In this document: positions 1-10,554 of the stretch, in pieces | How the letters are laid out: each line of letters begins with the position of its first letter | Numbering within the stretch: the stretch's first letter is position 1 | Assembly: GCA_958299035.1 (NCBI GenBank) | Contig: CATQJL010000326.1 | Span: 1,750,232-1,814,231 of the forward strand | Direction: 5' to 3' | Length of the DNA: 64,000 nt | From: Cylicocyclus nassatus | Lineage: Eukaryota > Nematoda > Chromadorea > Rhabditida > Strongylidae | Notes under the pieces: generated by a model | Told to the model about the DNA's origin: nothing | Seen by the model: the letters and a program-made list of their open reading frames with translations, nothing else | The model's database searches: none | Program-made: the position numbers and the translations under genes

Positions 1-181
1 ACCTGCCCCCGGCGATTGTCTGAGGATGGGTATAGATTTGGATTCTTGCCATTTGCGATCTTTTCTCAATATGAAGCAAGCAGGGGATGTGTTTAGGCTT
101 CTTCCTGCACAAAAAAAATGTTTTCATTCCGCCGTACAAAATTTCGTGTTATAGAAACGTCCTCATCGTGATTTCTTACCC

Positions 182-924
182 GTTTCGATTTGCGATATAC
201 TGTGGGATGTCGCAGCAGTTTCGCGATGTGGTACGACAGGTATAGTCAGAATACTCACAGATCCACGACATCTGCACCTTCTCTCCCTATATTCAGATGT
301 TCACTGGTAAATTACTTCCGAGAGTCGTCCACGAAAAGGATAATTCCACAACGATGGCATTGGTTCAAACCATCACCGAGCGTGAAAGTGACGAAAAGCG
401 GTTAGTTAATGCTTCCGAACTCTTTAACAGCAAAAATATCTGAGGAACATTTTTCATAGCTACTCCTTTATATTGTTCACAACTTTATGCTGATTCATTT
501 CACAGGGGAAAGTGCAGAAAGTCACAGTCCTGATCAGTGTTGTTTTTCAGTTAGTGCGTGATAATGTGCAACGATTCTTTCCATAGCGCCAAAATTCTAG
601 GCCAAAATTGTAAGCTCTACATTTATGCTGTTTGTTCCCTTTTGAGCCGCTTCGGTATCGACGGAGTTTGCGAGCTCTAAATGAGATATATTATCGTTTC
701 AGAAATTCATCAGTGATCATCTGCTCAAACGGTTTGATGTCAGCGCTGCCTGGTTTCCAGATTGGGAACCTTGTGAAAGTTAGTGAAAAGGTAGGAGTCA
801 TGGTGTCCCTTGAGATGATAAAAATTGCGGTTTGTAATTGAATACTTAGCAGAGAACTATAAACAAGCATCATTTTTTGTTCTTTACTCGAAATCTTTCA
901 GTTGCGGAAGAACCGCTGCTATAA
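182..924 (+). CDS. 3' end of an unidentified multi-exon gene (5' end outside window)
   Basis: Five short exons join in frame: about 216-239, 297-404, 506-553, 703-778 and 902-924, ending at a TAA at 922-924. Each is flanked by AG acceptors and GT donors (for example TATTCAG before 297 and CGTTTCAG before 703). The joined product includes QFRDVVRQ, then a segment ending ITERESDEKR, a hydrophobic stretch KVTVLISVVFQL, then RFDVSAAWFPDWEPCE and the C-terminus IAEEPLL. I do not recognise the family. The frame is also open upstream of 216, so the first exon may start earlier. The exon at 506-553 is the least secure: its donor was chosen to keep frame. No polyadenylation signal is obvious just downstream. 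Function unknown. Confidence 0.45.
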
Positions 925-1082
925 GAAAATTGCACTTTCACGGAATAGTAATGCTCTCTAAAGCAATGAGTGTATTCTTTGATTTCGAAAAACTTCTAAA
1001 AGTTTCCATTGCTCGAAAAGACATCCCCTTAACATTGTCGAGAATCACAGAAGCTTTCTGAATTGTCCTCTTACAAGGGAAG

Positions 1083-2246
1083 GATACTTGGTGACCGTGG
1101 CTATTCATAATGACTTTAACTCAGAAAATGCGCCCTTTAATGGTGGTTCGAATATTGCCTCCCGTATCTGCGACGATAACCCGGATGGAGTTATGATTTT
1201 TTTCATGAATGAATTGTGCTACTGCGGAGGGTCAAAATCATCAATCGAAAGTTTGTTTTCTTTTCAAATGCTGTGTATGATTTAGATAGGTATAAATACA
1301 ACAGTACTCTTCAAGCTTAACTAGTTCATTAGCTTCATTACCTTCATTAGCTTCAAACGATAACCTAGGACAGTTTGGTGATTTTAGCTATCCGAAAGTA
1401 CTCAATTTTCTATGAAAAAAGTTCATAACTTCTTTTCAAACGATCGTTTCGCCGATATCGAGCACAGATTTAGAATCAGCGTTTTAAAGCGCATCTCAAG
1501 GTATACATCGCATTCCAAATGGCCACGGTTACCGAGTATCCGCTCCTTATTGAAACTACCCTAATCATGACCATATTCAGGGAGTCCAGTGCGGAACTCC
1601 GTGTGTAGCCACGACGTCCCCAAGCAATGACTACTCGAAAGGGATCGGCAGCGATATCGACACTCGTGAACATCATCACCACAAAACCGCAAGTAGATTC
1701 GATGTTTGCGATCGCTCCACGCAGTGTGACGGCGCTCAAGAATTCTACCCTACGAGAGAGTCAATAATCCGCTCAAATTCTAAGGAAAAGACTTTTATTT
1801 CACAAGCCATGTTCTCACGATTCGTCTAGGAGCCTCTCTTATTCATACCATCTGCGGCTAACCTCGAGATGCGCGAAATCATCCACATGGGAGGTGGGCC
1901 TGCGCTGCATGCGTCATGCTGGCTCTAAGTGGGTTATACTTTCGCTAGCAGTCACCTGAATAATGATGTCGTGATGAAGCTAATCACACCGCTGTCGCGT
2001 GTCGTGCACATTTTGAGATTCAGTAAAAGCTGGCGATACTGAAATATGTATATGCACGAGGATCTGCACGTGGATGCAAGAGTCTGTACTAATAGGGCAC
2101 TCTCATACCCATGCTCAAGGCCTGTCGCGCGTCGCATAACAAAAAGGGATTTGGGAAGCAGCAGATCGAAAATTGCATCCATTTTTCTGAAGAGAATCGC
2201 TAACGTAGTTCGGTTGTGCGAGCGGATCAACCTTAATTTACCATAA
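1083..2246 (+). other. Coding-like patches of uncertain status
   Basis: Three stretches have long open frames with balanced codon use on the plus strand: about 1083-1200 (NDFNSENAPFNGGSN...), 1581-1830 after a TATTCAG acceptor (contains SKGIGSDIDTREHHHH), and 2060-2246 (ends LKRIANVVRLCERI...). A minus-strand frame is also open over 1476-1739, so strand is not settled. I could not join the patches with consistent splice phases. They may be exons of a small gene, decayed coding sequence or old repeat sequence. The rest of 925-2268 shows nothing recognisable. Confidence 0.2.
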
Positions 2247-2268
2247 TCTCTTTAGCCGCTGCAAAAAG

Positions 2269-2500
2269 GGCCAGGCATACATCACGCGATTTCATCGCCT
2301 CACAATTCTCCCAGCAAGGCAACTGTTACCAGTTCATTGCATGTTGATCATCTTGCATTTTGGTTGTGATAGTTTTCCGACACGACTGATTAGGCTAACT
2401 ATCACAAACGAAATTCTAGATGATCGGCATGCATGGATTCATAACAGTTGTCTTCTTGGAATCGCGAGGCGATGAAATCGCGTGAGGTATGCCTGGCCAC
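2269..2500. repeat. Palindromic MITE, family with GGCATACCTCACGCGATT ends
   Basis: The element starts GGCCAGGCATACATCACGCG and ends with the reverse complement, so nearly the whole 230 bp folds into one hairpin with arms of about 95 bp. The arm contains GCGATTTCATCGCCT. A secondary hairpin lies in the centre (GTGATAGTT...AACTATCAC). There is no coding capacity. Related sequence occurs at 15323-15472 and, through the terminal motif only, at 45191-45423. No clear target-site duplication was found. The following 2501-3655 contains no gene I can support. Confidence 0.7.
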
Positions 2501-3655
2501 TAAAGGGGCAAGCGATTGCTACAAAGACTCTACTAAGTGTATCAAAGATCCGTATTTGTTAAAATAAAGCTACACGTTTCCTTCCGGGTGTATATTATCT
2601 CGTCTCATGCCCACATATCAATGTGCACACGGAGACTACACAGGTCTGGTCTCACTCATATTCATTTCATATTGTATTCTTGTTTCCTCGAAATTATTAC
2701 ATGTACGGCTTCATGCTCTTTAGGGTTAACACTGTGATGTTTTAGTACAATAGATTTGCTCCAATAGCAATATATTGAGAAGTTATTATTTACAAGTTTT
2801 TTTAGCATAATTCACATGTAATATAGCCTCTTGGTGCATTTTATTTTCTGCCACGATAGATTTTTCATTGTTCGAAACGGAAAATTGTATACTACCTACT
2901 ACAATGAATATTCTTCAAGTGATATCGCAATAAAAAAACTTACTTACCAGTCAGTATGCCGTTCTTACTGCGCCAACAAAAGGTTTTTCATGAAGGTAAA
3001 CCTGAAAAATGTGGATTTTAAAATACGTAGTTGTTCCGAAAAAAAAACCGATTGTACAAAACCAGTATAAACGAGAAGGCGTAAGTTCCAACGTGACAGA
3101 AGGTAATGTCGTTATTGTCTGACACAGCCTTCCTCAGGGGGTTCTGGTCCATCAATCTCAAATTCTTAGCAATCACAGAAGCACACGCTTGGTCATCAAC
3201 GTCTGTTTTCATCCTACTATACAAGCAAAAGTCGACAGTTTGAATGAAGCTTTATATGCAATATATCGCATAGCGAAAAGGTAGCGAGGCTTGCTGCATG
3301 TTTTTTTTGCTTCTAAGTAATTCAAGCTCATTCCAAATGCATGTGATCATTATTTCCTAATTTTACTAAGTTCAAAACAATAAAAGAGGCATTTCTTGAA
3401 AAATTATATTGCTCTCAAAACACTGGATGTCCTCATCAATAACAACCTTTGAGATTGAAACATTTTGAACCTAGACTTCTCAAGCGGCCGACATGAAGGA
3501 AATAGCAGCTACTAACCATCTAGGAAATACAGTTTTGCAACATAGACAACTCAAACTCTACTTTCAATCAGTTCGGTGCGAAACCAGTTAACTACAATCG
3601 AGCTGAAAATGGCAATATTCTTTCTTTGGATTAAACTGCAACCTACGTTACCGTT

Positions 3656-4103
3656 CGTAATTTGTGAAAAAAGAGACGCACAGTCGCCCGATTCATATGG
3701 CATCACCATAGCGTGACCATATCTCGCTTCAGAGTGGACGAATTCTCAATCCAAGGGTACCATTCGATTCAGCTCGGTGCGACGCATTTTCTGATTCATA
3801 GAAGTGCCCGCCCGGACACAGTAGGAGGCCAAATTCTACGAATCGTTTCAGATTTTTGCTTAAGGTAGGTTGCCCAATAAGTGCAATGAGTAAGCACACT
3901 GAATAACCCACCGTGATCAACTGAAATATCTGTGGAATCTGGCCTCCTACTGTTTCCAAGCGAGTATTTCTAATCAGAAAATGCGAGCTGAATCGAATGG
4001 TGGCCTTGGATTAAGAATTCGTCCACTCTAAAGTGAGATATGGCCCTAAGGTGATGTCACATAAATCGGGCGACTTTGCGTCTTTTATTCACAAATTACG
4101 AGA
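3656..4103. repeat. Foldback element with about 170-bp inverted arms
   Basis: The left arm runs 3656-3840 and the right arm about 3935-4103. Starting from CGTAATTTGTGA at the outer edge, the arms align through CGCCCGATT, GAGTGGACGAATTC, ATTCGATTCAGCTCG, CATTTTCTGATT and CAGTAGGAGGCC. The central spacer is about 90 bp. The 76-residue open frame inside (minus strand) is a consequence of the palindrome and not a gene. Flanks show no convincing target-site duplication. Downstream, 4104-5124 has no supported gene. Confidence 0.75.
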
Positions 4104-5124
4104 GGCATTGTAATTAGCATTTGCACAGAAGTTCTGTCACACGATGTTGGAGAAATTCGTAACTTCTTATTTTCTTGAAGGTTTCTTTGCCTTTGGTCGT
4201 GCCTGAAGGAGTAATTCACGCTTTTTGAACCGTTTCCCAACGGCTGTCCAACGAGCACGTATTGCATGGATGGAATCGTACAGAAAAAGTCACTCAAACT
4301 TTGATTATTCTGCATTTGTTCTTAGAAATTTGAAATTCGTAATATACATCTGAGCGGTCAAAGTATAGGTTTTATTGCCTATTCTTTGTAAATGGGCGGA
4401 TTTTGTGCCATCTGTACGTTTTTATTGAAAGTGATTTTGAAACAAATGCCTGTCAAATTAGTTGTTCAGGAAAGCATGCTCAGAAATCATAACTTTCCAT
4501 AGAATCATACAATTCGCAAGCCCAGTGATAAAAGACCATTGAAAAAACCTAAATTTTGCAAGTTCCAGATTCTCTACGATCAAACATAGAAAAGCAGAAC
4601 ATACTGTGAAATAATAATTGCAGTCATCAGGTCTTTTGATGGACTTGCACTGCTAATGCTAATCCCCACACGCTTAATGGACCTATTGCTTCTGCTAAGT
4701 GCTGCGGGAAAACTTCGTGCTCCAAGGTGAGATTGGAGGGGTGCACTCGGCCTGGCCAGTGCTCTATGGATTCGAGGAGGGGAGGCGCAGTTTTTCACTA
4801 CTGAGGAATACAAAGGTACTCGCGGCCCACACCTCCCCCTTCACCCTTTACAATCCCAATCATGAAAGTGACAAATGGGCATACTCGTTTTGCAAGAAAG
4901 CGGAACTGCTAACGAATTCTTGCCATACATGCATATTCCATATTTGCTTACCATGTTACTGAATCTTCTGCGTTGTACGCTTTGACTTTTTTCAATATCA
5001 TGTGGTTGTCGCAGATTTGCGTAATTTCGTGACGCTCTAATTTAGAGCTTCTATGTTCCACTGTGAATGTAGGGAAAATACAGAATTACCTTACTAAGCT
5101 GATTGGCTAATAAGTTGAATAGTA

Positions 5125-5837
5125 CAGGGTGTCCCCTATATATACGCTGTTTGATCATTGATACCTATCTTCCCTAAAAGTCTTTTCCCTACCTTCAGTG
5201 CCATTTTGTAGAGCTGACCACAACTTAGATTTGCAGTATGAAACGAGTCACCGATCCTTTTCGTTACTGTAGGATTACGGTAAAAAATTTGGGAAAAGTT
5301 TTGAGCCATTAAGAGACCTATTTCGCTTCAGAAGGTCAAGCAACCCAAAAACTTTAACAGGCGAATTAGAGTCGCTAATAATTGTTAATTTGCACTTTAC
5401 CGCAATGATTTCTTCATAGCTTATGTCAGGTAAACCGCAATAGCTGTCTTCACATTGCTCTCTGAAAACTCGTAAAAAGTTGAGTAATGAAATCAGCGCG
5501 CGTCAAATCCCTGGTACACAATTTCTCATGTTTCTAGAAACTTTTTTGAGACACGATCAATCCACAATGACGCTGTGGGTTAAAAATTCCTGACGTAAAC
5601 CTATAGTGATGAAGAGCGATTGGTTGTTCGCTCCATACTGCTTTTATAACATGAAATCAGCTTTTCAAAACGGTACCTGAACATAAGCAAAAGCCCTTTG
5701 GAATGAGAGGTAATGACGATCAAACTGTGTATACATATATTGCTGTCTTCTCTTTGAGCAACTACCAAGGCGTTATAACTTTTTATTCAACTCACTTTAT
5801 TCAACTTCTTGTGTATACATACTTTTGGGACACCCTC
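5125..5837. repeat. TA-flanked TIR element (CAGGGTGTCCC family), copy 1
   Basis: The left end TA|CAGGGTGTCCCC and right end GGGACACCCTC|TA are inverted and flanked by TA, as for Tc1/mariner-type insertions. The internal arm sequence (TTCGTTACTGTAGGAT, about 5263) matches the copy at 40964-41622. No transposase frame is present, so this is non-autonomous. Confidence 0.65.
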
Positions 5838-7377
5838 TATAAAATACTTGATGGAAACATTTGGTTTCTAGCCAAAATCTCCGTAACAGTATTCTAGTAA
5901 TCGCAAAGCTATCCTAAGAGCTTTTGAGCAATCGTGCATACCTCCGCGACTGTATTCGAAGCCATAGATCCGATTTTGGAGTCAGGTAAACGGCATTCAA
6001 GCTTATCCCATGATGTTCTTTTTTGATTTCACGGAGGGAATGCCGCTGCGTCGCTTTCGCACCACAGAGCTCTAGACCACCCAAACGTTAAAAAAAAATT
6101 TTTTTTTCTAAAGCTGAAGTCCATGCATGTCAACCACAGTGCGGGTAATGTGGTTGTGGAACGGGCTGGAGGAGAATAAAGTCATGGAATACCACTAAGC
6201 TAAAAATCTCGTTAACCTGCATTGATATCAGTCAGTTTACTTCCATTATAAACAACGACGATCGTGAGAAAATTGAAACAAATTCTCGAAACGAAAGAAA
6301 AACTTCCAAGTTTGTTTACAAAGCACACTATTTTTTTAATGGCCGCAACAAATCCTATGTTTTAGCAGGTGTGTTAGATGTATAACGTCAGCCTCCGTGT
6401 ATTCGATCCCAATACAGCACAGTGCCATAGCCAAAAAGATTCTAACTTACGGTACTGCATTTGCAAAAAAAAATTTGCAGAGCCAAAAGAATTGCTGGAG
6501 GCAAAAGCAATGACTTAACACATGTATTTATAGGCACATTTTCGCATTCGTCGTATATACCAGGAGAGGAGGACAGTAGTGTGCAAACGCAAATAAGCAG
6601 GTCACATCAATTGTCCGTACACCATTAGATTTTCATGAGATAAAGATGGCATACTGTTGTAATTACTTACGTAGCACAAAGCTTCCGCATGCCTTTCAAT
6701 CAAATTAGCATTTGTCTTCCCTACCTAAACATGATTTTATACCAGCAACGCTAACAACTGTTCTCTTCAGCGTCTAGAGGGCAATGAAACAATTGGAATG
6801 CGGCACCAGCAAAGATAGGCTTCACAACTCTTTCCTTCATTGAGTCAGCCATTTTGCTGTCCTGCAGTAATAAAAGTCTTTGGTTTCGTTAGAGCTTTAG
6901 AAGACCATCGAGAGACTTTTTTGATTCAGGAAAGCTTTATGTCTCATCAACCGACTGACTACCAATCGAAAGTTTGAAATATGTAGATTCGATGTAGATC
7001 GTCTCTTTTTTCCAACTCTCCTGTGAATTCACAAATAAAAAACTTTACCTGAGGGCAACACCAGCGGTCTACATTTACTGGCAAAGTCTTGCTCCTGTAC
7101 CTCAGTCAGACAATTCGGCATTATCATTCGTTCCTTGCGCGGAGATTTCCTTGCAAAAAGGCGCATGTTTTCAGCTCAAATGCCATGTATCTGCCGTAAT
7201 GCCATGGAAGTATTTTTCAACGTTTCGGATGTGAATGGAAAGCCCTAAAATTGAGGAATCTAATAGCTCTTTAACTTCTATTATGCTCTTCAATGAAAGA
7301 AGATATGATTCGAATTGTCGATGAACATGCATCCATCATAGCCAGACCAGACTTGCTATCTTGCAAAATGCTGATAC
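5838..7377. other. Intergenic stretch without supported gene
   Basis: AT-rich sequence with no open frame of coding character on either strand. Around 6365-6425 there is a weak tRNA-like string (a possible degenerate A box followed by GTATTCGATCCCAATAC), which does not fold into a cloverleaf by eye and is treated as a pseudogene-like relic at most. Confidence 0.4.
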
Positions 7378-7600
7378 TTTGGATTGTGATACTTTATTGA
7401 AGTTTACATACCTACTTTTCTAATACTCATCAGCATCCCTCTCATAAGCTCGCATATGATAGTGAAATATACTGATTATACTGATGTTCCTCTTATATTT
7501 CAATGATGAATGAACCAACAAAGAAGTAGTTATGTCAATAACTGTTGCTATGAAATGAAATGAACAAGCGTTATAAATCGATTCAAAGAAAATATTTTTA

Positions 7601-9282
7601 CCCTAAAATCCGTCATATAAGAGCGGACTTATCTGCAGTTTTGGCAGGAAAATCGATGGAAAAACGCCGCAAAGGGTGTCACAGATAAGTCCGCCTAAAT
7701 CGTCTCGCAGATACGTCCGTCTGTCCTAAGCATGAGCAAGCGCGACCTAGGAGCACAGACGCGCGCGACCGCTCGCGTGGCTTGCCAGTGTAGATTTAAA
7801 CGAGGCCGCGATATCGCCTGAAAGAAAGAGCCCAAGGATTCGACAAGTCGTACAGTCTACTTGGTGGTCGTCGCGGATTCTTCATCGCGTACGCTGGATA
7901 GGTGAGTTCTTTTCCTATATATGACACCTGTATGAAATTGAGCGATTTCTGCCGATGAAAAGAATCATAATAGTAATCATAATTTCATCATTGCATCATT
8001 GCAATCATCTCAACTTATCATTCATCTTATCGTTTTGGAGGCGACAATGTTTTCACTACATCTCTCGAACCCGTACAGGCTACAACCCTTGAACCTGACT
8101 CCTACACTTTTGCTTCCTCTATTGTTTTCATGTTCTGAATGTAGTCTCTGTTGACCCATGCCATACGGCTTTTGTCAAATGCTTTCTTGAACGGAAGAGT
8201 GACAGTCTGAGAATGCTCAACCTTAGCAAAGCATTAGGCTTCCTTGTTATTTTCCTCAATTGTTGTTTCATTAAGCCTGTACATCCAAGACAAAAGATAG
8301 TGTAGTCAAATTTGATGCCGCCTGCTTTTCCTTGTATAAAAGAGTAAACCTTTCGATGACCAGCGCAAATTTATAGGACTCCGCGTGATTCCAGTGTGCA
8401 ATGACCGGTAACTCAGCGAAGTTCACAATCACGCGGGGCCCTATATTTCCAGCATAGTCTCACATGCTTTGACTTAAGCTTTTCAGGTGTCTCGCATCTC
8501 AATGGCTATCAGAAGGAAGTCCTACACCGCGCTTTTTAAGCTTAACGTGGTGCAATATGCCTTGGAACATGGAACATCGGCTGCCGCTGTTCGTTACGAA
8601 GTCTCTGATGGTCTGGTTAGAAGATGGAAGGCCGATAAAGAAAATCTGGAGGATATGCCACTGAGGAGACGCGCCAACCGTCATGGGAAGCCAAAGGTGG
8701 AGGAAATAGAGGAAGCTCTCTATGCATGGATTGTGCAGACGCGAGAAGGAAGCCGAGCAGTGCTTGTCAAAGACATTCGCGAGAAGGCATTGCAGCTAGC
8801 GCGGGAATCTGGCCACCAGGACTTCAGGGCATCGGCGATGTGGTGCAAAGGCTTTATGAAGAGAAAGAACTTATCTCTGAGGCGAAGAAACCATTGCGAA
8901 CAGTTTCACCAAGGCTCTCGATGACGAATCAATAATAGAAGGCATGAACGAGGATTTCGACGCTTTGATTGTTGCTGATAATAACGATAATGATGGTCGT
9001 TCTTTTGGTCAAGTTGTTGCCATGAATGTTTGTTATGAACATGGAATGCTACCTGAATAAAGATCCGTTGCTTCGGTTCATTCTGAGAGCAAAAAAGGCA
9101 GCGCAATTGCGCATCCTTCTTGTTTTCATGTGAAAAAAATAAGGCGGACTTATCCGCGGGACTTGGCGGCGCGCGAGGCGCGCGAGGCTGTCACGAAAGC
9201 GGACTTAATTGAGAGCACTTTTGCGGTCTTATCGGCGAGGCGGTCTTTACTGCGAGCCGATCTTATATGACGGATTTTAGGG
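7601..9282 (+). mobile_element. Pogo-like DNA transposon, non-autonomous, TA target duplication
   Basis: The ends are CCCTAAAATCCGTCATATAA and its reverse complement, flanked by TA at 7599-7600 and 9283-9284, the target duplication of Tc1/mariner/pogo elements. The 1682-bp element carries one gene (8487-9060) with a CENP-B/pogo-type DNA-binding domain but no DDE region. Subterminal copies of a GCGGACTTATCNGC-like motif occur in both halves (7623-7636, 7682-7694 inverted, 9144-9157, 9199-9207, 9223-9235, 9239-9252). Precise insertion into a MULE arm is confirmed by the uninterrupted opposite arm. Confidence 0.8.
8487..9060 (+). CDS. CENP-B/pogo-type helix-turn-helix protein with acidic tail, no DDE domain
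   Basis: The frame open from 8487 (first ATG about 8502) encodes an N-terminal psq-like helix-turn-helix (KLNVVQYALEHGTSAAAVRY, followed by RRWKADKENL) and a second HTH_CENPB-like segment (EALYAWIVQTREGS...SAMWCKGFMKR) ending LSLRRR near residue 135. That frame stops at 8924. In a neighbouring frame, from about 8893, the sequence continues coding-like (ANSFTKALDDESIIEGMNED, D/N-rich) to a TAA at 9058-9060. A single-base shift or an unseen splice therefore separates the two parts. The stop overlaps an AATAAA at 9056-9061. A likely 5' exon ends with the donor at about 7911 (GGATAG|GTGAGTT), and CTTTTCAG precedes 8487. Family members with a DDE core are transposases. This one can at most bind DNA, possibly its own ends, as a repressor or accessory factor (inference). 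Confidence 0.6.
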
Positions 9283-10554
9283 TAAAAACTTTTATTTTGC
9301 TTCATTTGGAGTGAGGAACTAGAAAATTTAGTCTGTTCACCAGAGACGGTAGATTTTCAACTTGTGCCCGGAATAGGTAGAAATGAAACAATAACTTGGA
9401 TCTACAGTGTCAGAGCAAAGAGATTGAAAAGGAACTCTTCTGGGGTGTAGGCCCTTTTGAACCCGTCGCGCGCGATGTTCGCGTCGGTGGGCGTGGCTTC
9501 GCGCGCGGAATTGGACGAGTGGTTGCGTGGCGGGAAATATGATTGATTTGAATCTTAAGCGAGCTCGTCTTGCAAAAACATCAGGATTTCGTTGTTTGCT
9601 ATTGTTTTGTTTCTAGTCGGAGTAATTTCGTTTAGAATCATCATTTTACATTTCAGTAAATGTAGTGGAAACCGCCAATCAGTGAATCAGCTCTGCCTGT
9701 CTTTTGAGGTGACTGGCTAGGTGAGTACGCTGCGGTAGTTATTAGCATTTTCTGTAATCTATCACCAGTCGGTTGTCCTCTAGAGACTAAGCAGGCATCA
9801 GTCTTGTCTGCACTGATAATGCCTGTTCATATGTGGAGTTTGTTAACCTCATATTTCTCGCTTTTTTAAAGTGAACGGTTAAGTTTTTCTGTGAAAGTTT
9901 TGTCTTCGAAATAATGGCGACTATTTCACCATTTCCGAAACTTGCCAAGATTACGATTAAGTAGATGGGATTTCATAGTATAAACTTGATATTAGTTGAA
10001 GAATAGAGGCAGTGTCCTCCTTTTAGCTTGAAACAATTCTACTTTCAGGTATTGGATTCGCTGAAAATTTCACATTTGCGTTGTACTCAAGTCTAATGAT
10101 TTCTGAGAAAGTGTTGCTGCTTTGGATGCGAATTGGTTCACGAGACTTACGAAATCCAGGGTAAGAAAAGCGCGTTTTTGTTGGATACAATTTGACTATT
10201 GTTTTTGTAGGAGTTTTCACAAGTTCTACGTTTGTCGAAAGCATGACAGGCGTAGCAGCAGACGTTACTTCTACGATTCTCGTTCTTTCTGGAGAGGTTA
10301 GTTCTCAAATTACCTTCATCTTTCCATCAGATTGGCCATAATGAGATTTGGCAAAATGCCATTAATGTACATGGGTCCTACTACGGAACCAGTACTGTAG
10401 CGTCCGGCATGGTTTGCAAACCTGTACTGATGTGTTTCATACAAGAGTGAACTTGTGCTGTTGCTTTGTTCTTGTAAAATCAAGAGCGCACTTGTTTTTT
10501 TGTTTCATTTGCATCATTTGCGTCCTTCACAAACTTCGAATCCTTTTGGTTAAG

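Larger units (their letters stand above)
7378..9460. repeat. Left terminal inverted repeat of the MULE, interrupted by the pogo-like element
   Basis: 7378-7600 and 9283-9460 align continuously with the reverse complement of 15826-16200 once 7601-9282 is removed. Around the insertion the left arm reads CAAAGAAAATATTTTTA|element|TAAAAACTTTTATTTTGC. The right arm, inverted, reads CAAAGAAAATATTTGAAAA followed by AACTTTTGTTTTAC with no insert, which is an empty-site paralogue. Confidence 0.75.

Noticed and set aside
1476..1739. 87-residue minus-strand frame resembling a membrane protein
   Set aside because: All frames are open in this GC-richer stretch, and a plus-strand frame with an acceptor is equally good. 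No gene could be built.
6365..6425. Possible tRNA gene (B-box-like TTCGATCCC)
   Set aside because: No cloverleaf pairing could be drawn: the acceptor stem and D arm are missing.
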